This document shows, in pieces, positions 8,924 to 18,791 of a stretch of DNA of 58,153 bases (position 1 is the first letter of the stretch; each line of letters opens with the position of its first letter). Source of the DNA: a bacterium (GTDB lineage Bacteria > Vulcanimicrobiota > Xenobia > Xenobiales > JADMJV01); assembly GCA_018780265.1 (NCBI GenBank), contig JADMJV010000023.1:1-58153 (forward strand), read 5' to 3'. The translations under genes and the position numbers were made by a program. The notes beneath the pieces are model-generated. The model saw nothing but the letters and a program-made list of their open reading frames with translations. It made no database searches and was not told where the DNA came from.

Positions 8924-8945
8924 CCCCCGAGCGTGCACTCGGGGG
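8924..8945. terminator. bidirectional intrinsic terminator downstream of groEL
   Basis: A perfect 8-base stem CCCCCGAG / CTCGGGGG with a 6-base loop lies 34 bases beyond the groEL stop. On the minus strand the stem is followed by TCTTTTTT, on the plus strand by GGCCTTTTT. It should end groESL transcription and can also stop read-through from the other side. Confidence 0.85.
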
Positions 8946-8978
8946 CCTTTTTGGGGTTGCCAGGGCAACAGACGTGAA

Positions 8979-10673
<1,695 letters not shown>

Positions 10674-10976
10674 TTAGTTATAGACGCCCAGAACTTCGCT
10701 CTCTTTGAGGATGAGATAACTCTCCCCGTCGAGCTTGATTTCCGTGCCTGAGTATTTGCCGAAAAGGATTTTGTCTCCGGTCTTTACTTCCATAGTTTGC
10801 ACTGTGCCGTTGTCGAGAACTCGTCCCGGTCCAGCCGCCAGCACCGTTCCGCGCAGGGGCTTCTCCTGGGCCGTGTCGGGAAGAAAAATACCGCTAGCGG
10901 TTTTCTCTTCCTTCTCATCGGCTTGTACCACCAGGCGATCGCCCAGCGGTTTCAGTTGCAGTTTAGTGGTCGTCAT
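10674..10976 (-). CDS. groS: co-chaperonin GroES (Hsp10)
   Basis: 100 residues from ATG at 10976, selected by the GGAGG just upstream; a start 18 bases earlier would lie before that site. [10 protein letters not shown], the mobile loop with [24 protein letters not shown] and FGKYSGTEI are typical. The heptameric lid closes the GroEL chamber. It is first gene of the groESL operon. No CIRCE inverted repeat (TTAGCACTC-N9-GAGTGCTAA) is present in the upstream 200 bases, so HrcA control of the usual kind is not supported. Confidence 0.98.
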   Translation of the reverse strand: MTTTKLQLKPLGDRLVVQADEKEEKTASGIFLPDTAQEKPLRGTVLAAGPGRVLDNGTVQTMEVKTGDKILFGKYSGTEIKLDGESYLILKESEVLGVYN

Positions 10977-11019
10977 GCGTCCTCCAAGATCCATGCGTTA
11001 AGCAGCATGTCAGGGCCAT

Positions 11020-11047
11020 GAGATACCACAGTCTAGCGGGCTTTCAA
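11020..11047 (-). promoter_or_regulatory. possible groESL promoter
   Basis: On the minus strand TTGAAA (11047-11042), 16 bases, then TATCTC (11025-11020). The -35 also fits a sigma-32-type CTTGAA core loosely. It lies about 45-70 bases upstream of groES. The -10 match is poor, so this is tentative. Confidence 0.35.
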
Positions 11048-11179
11048 ACGGGTTGTGCCGAGAAAATCCCTCCGATGTTACGGCCCGGGTCTTTTAGCGG
11101 GCCCGCCAGTCTACCTCAGCCCGCAAATCCCGAGACCAGGCCCCTTGACCCATGCACAAAGCCGTGGGAGAAGATTGTC

Positions 11180-11785
11180 ATGGATAGCTTTGCAACTGGT
11201 GATGCTTTGGGGGCTGCTAACGCAGCCAAACTTGCCTACCAATCCAGCCGGGCCGCTCGCGGGCTGGGGGTTACCACGCGACTGACTGCGGCTCTCGACC
11301 TGGGTCTGGGGGCGACCGGGGTGGGGTCCGCCGGCAGCGCCGGGGGCGCGTTGATGAGCGGCGCGGCCGCCGCCAACGGCGCTACCTCGATCGCTCGACT
11401 CAGCCAGGGCGCGCAGATCGTCAATTTTGCCAGCAAGGCCGCGCCCATCGTGGGTCGGGCCAGCGGGGTGTTGGGTCTGGCCCTGGGTGGTTTTGAAATG
11501 GGCCACGGCGCGTATCAGATGAGTCAGGGGCGGACGACCCAGGGCCGCGACGAAATGATTTCGGGCGGTCTCAATTTGCTCACTTCGGGGGCCATCTCGG
11601 TGGCCGTCGGGGCGGGGGCTACCGGTGTGGGCGCGCCGGTGGCGGCCGTGGCGCTGGGTGTGGCAGCCAGCGCTCAAGCCATTCGCCTTGGCTACCAGCA
11701 TCATCACGAGATTGGCCAGCTGGCGCATCAAGCGGGCGGCGCCTTGAGCGCCGGCTATCATCGACTGGAGAACCTGTTCAAATAG
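11180..11785 (+). CDS. unknown Gly/Ala-rich protein with glycine-zipper-like hydrophobic segments
   Basis: 201 residues from ATG at 11180 (MDSFATGDALGAANAAKLAY), with GGGAGAAG shortly upstream. Residues about 45-125 and 140-175 are long stretches of Ala, Gly, Val and Ser with GxxxG spacing (GLGLGATGVGSAGSAGGAL, GAISVAVGAGATGVG, AVALGVAASAQAI), broken by polar turns. Such stretches occur in membrane-inserting or tightly packed helical proteins. There is no signal peptide. The C-terminal tail is histidine-rich (YQHHHEIGQLAHQ). I recognise no family. It is convergent with and overlaps the next gene by 8 bases. Confidence 0.6.
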   Translation: MDSFATGDALGAANAAKLAYQSSRAARGLGVTTRLTAALDLGLGATGVGSAGSAGGALMSGAAAANGATSIARLSQGAQIVNFASKAAPIVGRASGVLGLALGGFEMGHGAYQMSQGRTTQGRDEMISGGLNLLTSGAISVAVGAGATGVGAPVAAVALGVAASAQAIRLGYQHHHEIGQLAHQAGGALSAGYHRLENLFK

Positions 11786-12416
11786 TCAACCCCAGAAATT
11801 CGCGAAAGCGCACCAAAGAAATGGCCACTCGCCTTTGGGCCTCTTCGGGATCGGTGGCTAACATGTCGAGGCCGCGACAAAAGTCGCGCAAGGTGCCTTC
11901 CAACTGGGCTTCCATGGCTGACTCGGCCCAGGCCAGCGCTTCGCCCAGCTCGTCGTTCTGGTCTTGATTGCCAGCGATCTCAAGCAACTGGCCCCACAGA
12001 TTCACGGTGCGTTCGCCGGGGGCTGCGGCCCGTTCCACGCGTCGCAGGTGGCGCTGTAGCTCCAGATACTCCTGCTCGCCCTTTTCCAACAGCAGGCGCC
12101 CCAGCCGCAGTCGTGGCGATTCGTGGCTTTCCAGATAACCCTGCAGCTCGTCCAGGCCGTAGCTTAGCAGCGTAAAGGCGTCGGCCAGCGTGTCCAGGAT
12201 TTGGTCGCGAAACCCCTCGACCCCCTGACCTTCTTGCCACAGTTCTTCGGCCAGGCTCTGGTGAAGCTGTTCCAGCTGCCCTCGGACCCGAGCCAGATCG
12301 GCACCTGTTAATTGTCCGGCTCGCGCTTTTTCCAGCAGAGGACCGCCTATTCCCGTGCGTTTATCCATGCGGAGAGGTTCGCCCCCAGGTGAGTATTCCT
12401 GGTCGATCGTCGACAT
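11778..12416 (-). CDS. unknown helical cytoplasmic protein
   Basis: 212 residues from ATG at 12416 (MSTIDQEYSPGGEP); a GTG 9 bases upstream and ATG 48 bases downstream (MDKRTG) are alternatives and no ribosome site decides. The sequence is highly charged and predicted all-helical, rich in Leu, Glu, Gln and Arg (QLEQLHQSLAEELWQ, LELQRHLRRVERA). No known motif, signal peptide or membrane segment. Its 3' end overlaps the unknown Gly/Ala-rich gene, so the two are convergent. Its start region abuts the nos promoter on the other strand. Confidence 0.55.
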   Translation of the reverse strand: MSTIDQEYSPGGEPLRMDKRTGIGGPLLEKARAGQLTGADLARVRGQLEQLHQSLAEELWQEGQGVEGFRDQILDTLADAFTLLSYGLDELQGYLESHESPRLRLGRLLLEKGEQEYLELQRHLRRVERAAAPGERTVNLWGQLLEIAGNQDQNDELGEALAWAESAMEAQLEGTLRDFCRGLDMLATDPEEAQRRVAISLVRFREFLGLTI

Positions 12417-12435
12417 GGCAACCACGGGCCGAGAC

Positions 12436-12449
12436 TTGAGTTAGATCAA
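12436..12449 (+). promoter_or_regulatory. FNR/NNR/DNR-type operator of the nos operon
   Basis: TTGAG-TTAG-ATCAA differs from the FNR-family consensus TTGAT-N4-ATCAA at one base. Its centre (12442.5) is 41.5 bases before the start point predicted from the -10 at 12472-12477, the position for class II activation. Nitrous oxide respiration genes are commonly controlled by FNR, DNR or NNR regulators under low oxygen or nitric oxide. Confidence 0.7.
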
Positions 12450-12471
12450 TGTGCACGCCCGGGGGATTGCC

Positions 12472-12477
12472 TAGAGT
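12472..12477 (+). promoter_or_regulatory. predicted -10 element of the nos operon promoter
   Basis: TAGAGT lies 22 bases after the FNR-type box and gives a start point near 12484, about 53 bases before the first start codon. No good -35 is present, as expected for an activator-dependent class II promoter. Confidence 0.45.
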
Positions 12478-12500
12478 TGGGCAGAGGGGGGCTGTGTTTG

Positions 12501-12521
12501 GTTACCCGACAACCGGGTAAC
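12501..12521 (+). repeat. perfect inverted repeat in the nos leader
   Basis: GTTACCCG-ACAAC-CGGGTAAC: 8-base arms and a 5-base loop, ending 9 bases before the ribosome site of the first nos gene. It may be a second operator or an mRNA hairpin at the 5' end. There is no U-run, so it is not a standard terminator. Confidence 0.7.
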
Positions 12522-12536
12522 AGTAGGCGAGGAGCG

Positions 12537-13169
12537 ATGAGTAATACAAAGTGCTTAAGGGCCAAGAACCGGCTCGGTCCATTACTGCTGCTGACGGCGT
12601 TGGCCCTGTGCGGACCCGGATGCGCGCAGAGGGAAGCGGAGGGACCCAAGCCTGTTTCTCAAGGGACCGCAGCCCCCATCTCGGCCCCCGGCCGCGGCCA
12701 GGCTTCCGTGGTAGACGAGACCTCGGACCCGAACGCTCTCCAAGTGGCCATGTCGTCCGAAGATTTCTCCACTTTGGTGGCGGCGGTGAAAGCCGCGGAA
12801 CTGGAAGACGCCCTGGTGAATGCCGGTCCACTGACCGTGTTTGCCCCTCTCAATTCGGGCTTCGCAAAATTACCCCCGGGCACCGTGGAGACCCTGGTGA
12901 AGCCCGAAAACAAAGCAAAGCTGGGCTTTATCCTGCAAAATCACGTGGCCCCGGCCAACTATCCCGAGGAACAACTGAAGAAAGAGGCCCGCAAAAAACG
13001 CAAGCTGTACATGGCCTCTGGCAGGTATCTTGTGGTGGAGCAGAAGAAGGACGGGGTTTACGTGGGGGGCACCAAAATCCTCAAAAGTCTCAAGGTCTCC
13101 AATGGTTGGATCCACGTGATCGATAGCATTTTGGTGCCCGCCGAGGACGCGGCGAAGGACGGGAAGTGA
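12537..13169 (+). CDS. fasciclin (FAS1) domain lipoprotein, first gene of nos operon
   Basis: 210 residues from ATG at 12537, with GGCGAGGAG just upstream. A hydrophobic signal (about 12-25) ends in Cys-containing LCGPGC, a likely but not perfect lipobox. After a low-complexity linker, residues about 68-205 form one FAS1 domain: FSTLVAAVKAAELEDAL, LTVFAPLNSGFAKLP, then LQNHVAP and ending in NGWIHVIDSILVP. FAS1 domains mediate binding outside the cytoplasm. Its place as first gene of the nos operon, overlapping the cytochrome gene (TGATG), suggests a role in N2O reductase assembly or electron delivery, which is inference. Confidence 0.88.
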   Translation: MSNTKCLRAKNRLGPLLLLTALALCGPGCAQREAEGPKPVSQGTAAPISAPGRGQASVVDETSDPNALQVAMSSEDFSTLVAAVKAAELEDALVNAGPLTVFAPLNSGFAKLPPGTVETLVKPENKAKLGFILQNHVAPANYPEEQLKKEARKKRKLYMASGRYLVVEQKKDGVYVGGTKILKSLKVSNGWIHVIDSILVPAEDAAKDGK

Positions 13170-13663
13170 TGAGATTCAAAGTTCTGGTGTTATGGACATG
13201 GTTGCCTTTGCTGATGCTGGGCTGCAGCGGGGGGACCAACAACCCGGCAAGCACCACCCAGCCGACGCCGACCCAGAGCGAGTCCCCCGCCAGCAGCCCG
13301 GTGTCGGACGATCCCATGCAAAACAAGGGCATCGGACCGGTGACGAGCCTGGCGCTCAAGCCCATCGACAGCAAACTCGTCAAGGAAGGCGAGAAAGCCT
13401 TTGAGCAAAAATGCACGGCCTGTCACAAGCTTGACAAACGTAGAGTCGGTCCGCCCCTGAGCGGGGTCACGGCACGCCGAACCCCCGAGTGGATCATGAA
13501 TATGATCCTGAATCCCACCGAGATGCTGGAGAAAGACCCCATCGCCAAAGAGCTTCTGGCCGAATACTCCACCCAAATGGCCAACATGAGCCTCACCGAA
13601 GCCGAAGCCCGGGCGATACTTGAGTATTTGAGAACGAAGGAAGAATCCCATGCGAAAAAATGA
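13169..13663 (+). CDS. monohaem cytochrome c lipoprotein
   Basis: 164 residues. A signal peptide ends at Cys19 (LLMLGC), followed by a Ser/Thr/Pro linker. The single haem motif is CTACH (C82, C85, H86), followed by RRVGPPLSGV; a methionine axial ligand is likely in QMANMSL (M137 or M140), and the closing helix is AEARAILEYLR. It is the likely periplasmic electron donor to NosZ, standing directly before it. The ATG at 13169 overlaps the fasciclin stop; a GTG 3 bases earlier is an alternative. The 3' end overlaps nosZ by 14 bases. Confidence 0.92.
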   Translation: MRFKVLVLWTWLPLLMLGCSGGTNNPASTTQPTPTQSESPASSPVSDDPMQNKGIGPVTSLALKPIDSKLVKEGEKAFEQKCTACHKLDKRRVGPPLSGVTARRTPEWIMNMILNPTEMLEKDPIAKELLAEYSTQMANMSLTEAEARAILEYLRTKEESHAKK

Positions 13664-15662
13664 GTTTCCCAAGAAGTCCGGGGGCCTGCTGCGCACCGCT
13701 CCCTTACTGCTGTGGGGCGCCTTGCTGTCGACCCTCCCGATGGGCTGTACCCAAGAAAAGGGCAGCGATACCAAGGGCGCTTTGAGCAGCAATGTGGCCG
13801 AAAAAGTTTATGTGCCCCCGGGCAAATATGACGAGTTTTATGCCTTTATCTCGGGAGGGTTTAGCGGCCAGTTGTCCGTTTATGGTCTGCCTTCGGGGCG
13901 CCTGTTTAAGGTGATTCCCGTTTTCTCGCAAGACGCGGAGAAAGCCTACGGTTACAACGAAGAGACCAAAGCCATGCTGCAGACGTCCTTTGGCTTTGTC
14001 CCGTGGGGTGACGCGCACCATCCAGATCTTTCGCAGACCAAGGGAGAACTGGACGGCAGATGGTGCTTTATCAATGAAAACAACACCCCGCGCGTGGCTC
14101 GGGTAGACCTGTCAACCTTCGAAACAGCCGAAATCATGGAGATTCCCAACGCGGGCGGAAATCACAGTTCGGCTTTCGTCACTGAGAACACCGAATATGT
14201 CGTGGCCGGCACTCGCTTCAGTGTGCCCATTCCGCAGAAAGATATACCCATTGCGGACTATAAGGGCAAATTCAAGGGCTCGCTCTCCTTTCTGAGCGTC
14301 CATCCCAAGAGCGGTGAAATGGATATCGCCTTCCAGATCCGGATGCCCGGCTTTGACTACGATCTGGCCCACCCCGGCCGGGGTGCCTCCAACGGTTGGT
14401 TCTTCTTTACCACCTACAATACCGAAGAGGCGAGTTCTCTCATGGAAGTCAATTCTTCCCAGAAGGACAAGGACTTCATCGCGGCCGTAAACTGGAAGAA
14501 AGCGGAGGAATATCTCAAGGCGGGCAAAGGCAAAAAAGAACGGGCCCATTACGCCCACAATGTTTATGACGAGCGCACCCATACCGCCAAAACCACGTGG
14601 AAAGAGGAAGTCACGGTGCTGGATAGCGCCGAGCTTCCTGGCCTGGTTTACTTTATTCCCACGCCCAAGTCTCCCCACGGCTGTGATGTAACTCCCGACG
14701 GTGAATACATCATCGGCAGTGGAAAACTGGCCGCAACCATCACCGCCCACTCATTCAGCAAGATGCTGAAAGCCATCGAAGAGAAGAAGTTCGATGGCGA
14801 TTCCTATGGGATCCCCATCTTGAAATACCAGGACGTGAATGCCGGCAGCGTCGATAAGGCGGGCCTGGGGCCGCTGCATACGGAGTTTGACGGAAAAGGG
14901 AACGGCTACACGACCTTCTTCATTTCGTCCGAGGTTGTCAAGTGGAAGATTGGTACATGGGAAGTGCTGGACAGGCAGCCGGTGTTCTACTCGGTCGGCC
15001 ATCTGATGATTCCGGGTGGCAATTCGGCCAAGCCGTTCGGCAAATATTTGGTGGCCATGAACAAGATCACCAAAGACCGTTATTTACCCACCGGACCGGA
15101 AGTCACCCAGTCGGCGCAACTGTTTGACATTAGCGGCGAAAAGATGCAGTTGTTGCTGGACTTTCCCACCATCGGGGAGCCTCACTACGCGGCCGGCATC
15201 CCGGCCGACAAGCTCACCAAGAACTCGCGCAAAATCTACAAACTGGAAGAGAATCGGCATCCCTACGCGGTGAAGTCGGAGGCGGCCGCCAAGGTGGTTC
15301 GCAAGGGCAATGAGGTTCATGTCTCCATGACCATGATTCGCAGTCACTTTGCCCCTGACAACATTGAAGGGATCCAGGTTGGCGACAAGGTGTTCTTCCA
15401 TGTGACCAACCTGGAACAGGACTACGATGTGCCTCACGGCATTTCCATGATGGGAGCCAACACCTCCGAACTGCTGATTATGCCGGGACAGACCGAAACC
15501 TTTACCTGGGAGCCCAAGCAAGTTGGGGTGTGGCCATTCTATTGCACAGATTTCTGCTCGGCGCTCCACCAGGAAATGCAAGGCTACGTTCGGGTGTCGG
15601 CCAAGGGGTCGAGTGTTCCTATCAGCTTCACCCTCGACGGTGAGGCCGTGGATACCAAATAA
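13650..15662 (+). CDS. nosZ: nitrous oxide reductase, clade II type
   Basis: 670 residues. The N-terminus has a Sec-type signal with a lipobox-like LPMGC (C33) and no twin-arginine motif, which together with the gene order points to clade II (atypical) NosZ. The beta-propeller carries the copper-Z histidine motifs: DAHHPD, GGNHSSAF, TPKSPHGCDVTPDG, HSFSKM, GLGPLHTEFDG and GEPHYAAG. The C-terminal cupredoxin holds CuA: about H596, then C632, C636, H640 and M643 in CTDFCSALHQEM. It reduces N2O to N2 in the periplasm. The ATG at 13650 has GGAAG upstream and lies inside the end of the cytochrome gene. Confidence 0.97.
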   Translation: MRKNEFPKKSGGLLRTAPLLLWGALLSTLPMGCTQEKGSDTKGALSSNVAEKVYVPPGKYDEFYAFISGGFSGQLSVYGLPSGRLFKVIPVFSQDAEKAYGYNEETKAMLQTSFGFVPWGDAHHPDLSQTKGELDGRWCFINENNTPRVARVDLSTFETAEIMEIPNAGGNHSSAFVTENTEYVVAGTRFSVPIPQKDIPIADYKGKFKGSLSFLSVHPKSGEMDIAFQIRMPGFDYDLAHPGRGASNGWFFFTTYNTEEASSLMEVNSSQKDKDFIAAVNWKKAEEYLKAGKGKKERAHYAHNVYDERTHTAKTTWKEEVTVLDSAELPGLVYFIPTPKSPHGCDVTPDGEYIIGSGKLAATITAHSFSKMLKAIEEKKFDGDSYGIPILKYQDVNAGSVDKAGLGPLHTEFDGKGNGYTTFFISSEVVKWKIGTWEVLDRQPVFYSVGHLMIPGGNSAKPFGKYLVAMNKITKDRYLPTGPEVTQSAQLFDISGEKMQLLLDFPTIGEPHYAAGIPADKLTKNSRKIYKLEENRHPYAVKSEAAAKVVRKGNEVHVSMTMIRSHFAPDNIEGIQVGDKVFFHVTNLEQDYDVPHGISMMGANTSELLIMPGQTETFTWEPKQVGVWPFYCTDFCSALHQEMQGYVRVSAKGSSVPISFTLDGEAVDTK

Positions 15663-15781
15663 GTCGAGGCTAACAGACCCAAAAAGAGGCTGTGCCTGGA
15701 AGGATCGAGTGGATGGGGGGCCTGTCCAGCAACCCTCCAAGTGCAGTCTCTTTTGATTGGGTCACCTGGGAGAAGATCAAC

Positions 15782-16372
15782 GTGAAAAAAGCAAGAATCC
15801 TGATGCTGGTAGCGGCTCTCTTCGTCCTGGCCCCGTTCTTCCTCCCTCTCTGGAGGATCGTTCTGGAAGCCCCCCAATACCCGATTCCGCTGGGTATGGA
15901 TATCCACATCAATAAGATTGTTGGCATGAACGAGCACGATGTGCAGAATATCAACCTCATGAATCATTACGTGGGAATGAAAAACATCCCTGACCACCTG
16001 GCCGAACTGGACATTTTCCCAGCCGTCATAGGCTTTATGGGGGGTCTGGGTCTGTTGATCGCACTGAAAGGCAATTGCCGTTGGTTTTTTGCCTGGTTCC
16101 TGGCCATGGCTGTGCTCGGCGTGGCCGGACTCTACGACTTTTATCTCTGGGAATACGACTACGGGCATACCCTGAGCCCCAAGGCCATTATCAAGTTTGT
16201 CAACGACGATGGGACTCCCATGGCCTACCAGCCTCCCATCCTGGGCAGCAAGAAAATATTGAACTTTACCATCCACTCCTACCCTCAGTCAGGCGGAAGC
16301 CTGCTGGTCCTGGGCGTGATCATGAGCTTAGTTGCCGCCGTAGTCTGCCGCAAGAGCCAGGGGTCCGCATGA
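15782..16372 (+). CDS. nos-cluster membrane protein, NosB-like
   Basis: 196 residues from GTG at 15782 (MKKARILMLVAALFVLAP), preceded by GGGAG. The frame is open back to 15692 but those codons look non-coding. One N-terminal membrane segment, a periplasmic loop with MNEHDVQNINLMNHYVGMK, then three more hydrophobic segments (IFPAVIGFMGGLGLLIAL, FFAWFLAMAVLGVAGLYD, SLLVLGVIMSLVAAVVC). This protein type sits after nosZ in clade II clusters, where it is called NosB or left unnamed; its role is unknown. The 120 bases after nosZ hold no other gene. The stop overlaps nosL as ATGA. Confidence 0.75.
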   Translation: MKKARILMLVAALFVLAPFFLPLWRIVLEAPQYPIPLGMDIHINKIVGMNEHDVQNINLMNHYVGMKNIPDHLAELDIFPAVIGFMGGLGLLIALKGNCRWFFAWFLAMAVLGVAGLYDFYLWEYDYGHTLSPKAIIKFVNDDGTPMAYQPPILGSKKILNFTIHSYPQSGGSLLVLGVIMSLVAAVVCRKSQGSA

Positions 16373-16845
16373 GGCCAGAAAATCTGCCGCAAGCCCGAAA
16401 GGCGTCCATGATGAGAACCGTTTTGCTAGGATTGCTGTCGATTCTGTTCGCGTGCGCCGTGGAGGCTCAGCCTTTCAATTTTGGTCAGGATCAGTGTCAC
16501 TTCTGTAAAATGACTATTGTCGACAAGCAGTTTGCGGCTCAATGCGTTACCAAAAAGGGAAAGCAGTTCAAGTATGATGCCGCCGAGTGCATGGTCAATG
16601 AGTTGCAGAAGACCGGCAGCGAATCCGACATGCAAATTCTGCTGGTCAGCGACTACCGAGGGGGACCGATGCTGGCCGCCGCCAACGCGACCTACCTGAT
16701 CTGTCCCAAAATCAAGAGCCCCATGGGCGCCTTCTTGTCGGCATTTGCGACCCAAGAAGAGGGTTTCAAGTCGCGCAAGGAGCACGGGGGGGAGGTGTAT
16801 ACCTGGCAAACCCTGAAAGAAAAGTTTTCGACCAACCATCCGTGA
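16369..16845 (+). CDS. nosL: NosL copper-binding accessory protein
   Basis: 158 residues from ATG at 16369 (ATGA overlap with the preceding gene); ATGs at 16408 and 16411 would give a shorter, more usual signal peptide (MMRTVLLGLLSILFACAVEA). The copper site region DQCHFCKMTIVDKQFAAQ and the later YDAAECMVNEL are characteristic of NosL. It delivers Cu(I) for the CuZ centre of NosZ in the periplasm. A cysteine at the end of the signal (LFAC) might make it a lipoprotein, but the lipobox is not standard. It precedes nosD here and overlaps it by 4 bases. Confidence 0.92.
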   Translation: MRPENLPQARKASMMRTVLLGLLSILFACAVEAQPFNFGQDQCHFCKMTIVDKQFAAQCVTKKGKQFKYDAAECMVNELQKTGSESDMQILLVSDYRGGPMLAAANATYLICPKIKSPMGAFLSAFATQEEGFKSRKEHGGEVYTWQTLKEKFSTNHP

Positions 16846-18077
16846 GGGGTGCGTTGCTGCTGGCCTGCCTGCTGCTCCCTGCCCTGTCTGCGGGAGCGAA
16901 AACGATCCATGTCGGCCCGGACGAGCCCGTGCGCTCCATCAAGGCAGCCCTGGAGCAGGCCAAAGACGGCGATGAAGTCCAGGTTCATGCCGGTGTTTAC
17001 AAAGAACATGACCTCACGATTAGCCGCTCAATTACCCTGAAGGGGATGGGAAATCCCGTGATTGACGGTGAGCTGCAGGGCAATATCCTGAGCATTCAGT
17101 CCAATGGTGTGCGAGTGGACGGGTTTACTCTCATGAACGTGGGACGGAGTTTCACCAACGATTTTGCAGGAATCGTTATCACCCGAAGCCGCGACTTTAC
17201 GATTCAGCATAACGTACTCAAGAACGTCTTCTTTGGCATCGTGGTTAAGAAGTCCAAATCAGGAACCATCGCCTTCAATGATATCGCTGGCGAGGCCGTC
17301 GAGGAGGCCAGTTCTGGGAACGGGATCCACGCCTGGCATAGCTCCTCGCTGTCGATTCACGACAATCAGCTCCACCAGGTTCGGGACGGTATTTATCTTG
17401 AGTTTGTGGATCGGAGCCAGATTTTCAACAATAGCAGCTACTCGAATCTGCGCTACGGACTGCATTTCATGTTCTCCAACCAGGATGACTACCACCACAA
17501 CCTGTTCACCAACAATGGAGCCGGAGTGGCCGTAATGTTTTCCAAGAAGATTACCATGGACCACAACGCCTTCGCGAAAAATTGGGGAGCCTCGGCCTAC
17601 GGCTTGCTGCTGAAGGAGATCTACGATGCCGAAATCAGGAACAACACGTTTGAGCAGAACACGGTTGGGATCAACGCCGAAGGAGCCACCCGGATTGAAT
17701 ACCACGGGAATCGGTTCCTCAGAAATGGGTGGGCCGTCAAAATTACCGGTGCCTGCTACGGCAACGTCTTTGAGGGAAATGACTTCGCCAACAATACTTT
17801 TGATCTGTCCTACAACAGCCAGTTGAACGATAACTCTTTTGACGGCAACTACTGGACCGACTACACAGGGTATGATCTGGACCGGGATGGCATTGGGGAT
17901 ATCCCTTATCGCCCGGTCAAGTTATTTTGTTACGTGGTCAACCGCTCCCCCGAAGCCATCGTACTGCTGCGCAGCCTGTTCATCGACATCATTAATTTCT
18001 CGGAAAAGGTGTCCCCGGCGTTCACTCCTGACGGCCTGCTGGATCACCATCCCGTGATGAAAGCGCGTGCCGAATAG
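16842..18077 (+). CDS. nosD: NosD periplasmic copper-insertion protein
   Basis: 411 residues, GTG start overlapping the nosL stop (GTGA). A signal peptide (MRGALLLACLLLPALSAGA) precedes a right-handed parallel beta-helix of CASH type, with repeats such as DFTIQHNVLKNVFFGIVVKK and NNTFEQNTVGINAEGATRIE. The conserved end YWTDYTGYDLDRDGIGDIPY is a NosD hallmark. It works with NosF and NosY in maturing the CuZ centre of N2O reductase. The gene is immediately followed by nosF with no spacer. Confidence 0.96.
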   Translation: MRGALLLACLLLPALSAGAKTIHVGPDEPVRSIKAALEQAKDGDEVQVHAGVYKEHDLTISRSITLKGMGNPVIDGELQGNILSIQSNGVRVDGFTLMNVGRSFTNDFAGIVITRSRDFTIQHNVLKNVFFGIVVKKSKSGTIAFNDIAGEAVEEASSGNGIHAWHSSSLSIHDNQLHQVRDGIYLEFVDRSQIFNNSSYSNLRYGLHFMFSNQDDYHHNLFTNNGAGVAVMFSKKITMDHNAFAKNWGASAYGLLLKEIYDAEIRNNTFEQNTVGINAEGATRIEYHGNRFLRNGWAVKITGACYGNVFEGNDFANNTFDLSYNSQLNDNSFDGNYWTDYTGYDLDRDGIGDIPYRPVKLFCYVVNRSPEAIVLLRSLFIDIINFSEKVSPAFTPDGLLDHHPVMKARAE

Positions 18078-18791
18078 ATGGCCAGCGTAACGATCAAGAA
18101 CCTGCATAAGCGTTTTGGCGAGTTGACCGTGCTCAACGGCCTGGATCTGGAAATTTCGTCTGGGGGAATTTTTGCGGTACTGGGCCCCAACGGCTCCGGC
18201 AAAACCACCCTGATCAAATGTATCCTCGGAATGGTGATACCGGATCGAGGCGAAATTTTGATCAACCAGCAGAGCGTCCTGGGTCAGTGGCGGTATCGAA
18301 ACCAATTGAACTATCTGCCTCAAATCGCCAACTTTCCGCCCAACCTGTCCGTCCGTGAGTTGCTGGGGATGGTGCGGGACATGAGGCCCAAGGACTGTCA
18401 CATGACGGACCTGGTGGCACTCTTTGGACTGGAAGAGTTTTTGCCCAAAAAACTGGGCAAACTCTCGGGAGGCACGAAGCAGAAGGTGAATCTGGTTCTG
18501 ACCTTCATGTTCGACAGCGAGTTGATTATTCTAGACGAGCCCACCAATGGACTCGACCCTATTGCCATGATTCATTTAAAAGAACTGATCCAAACCGAGA
18601 AAAGCCGAGGCAAGACGATTCTCATTACCACTCACATCATGAGCCTGGTCGAGGAAATGGCCGAGGATATTGTCTTTCTACTGGACGGTAAGACGCATTT
18701 TCGGGGGAGTGTGGCAACTCTGCTGGCCCAGACAGACCAGTTGAACCTGGAGCGTGCCATCGCCCACCTTATGACCAAGAACCGTGCTTAA
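18078..18791 (+). CDS. nosF: NosF ABC transporter ATPase
   Basis: 237 residues. Walker A GPNGSGKTT, signature LSGGTKQK, Walker B LIILDEPTNGLDP and switch histidine LITTHIMS are intact. It powers the NosY permease; with NosD the complex supports assembly of the copper centre of NosZ. It starts on the base after the nosD stop and overlaps nosY by 8 bases, so all three are coupled. Confidence 0.96.
   Translation: MASVTIKNLHKRFGELTVLNGLDLEISSGGIFAVLGPNGSGKTTLIKCILGMVIPDRGEILINQQSVLGQWRYRNQLNYLPQIANFPPNLSVRELLGMVRDMRPKDCHMTDLVALFGLEEFLPKKLGKLSGGTKQKVNLVLTFMFDSELIILDEPTNGLDPIAMIHLKELIQTEKSRGKTILITTHIMSLVEEMAEDIVFLLDGKTHFRGSVATLLAQTDQLNLERAIAHLMTKNRA

Noticed and set aside
12537..13169. Reading the fasciclin gene as unrelated to nos
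   Set aside because: The TGATG overlap with the cytochrome gene and the single upstream promoter tie it to the operon.
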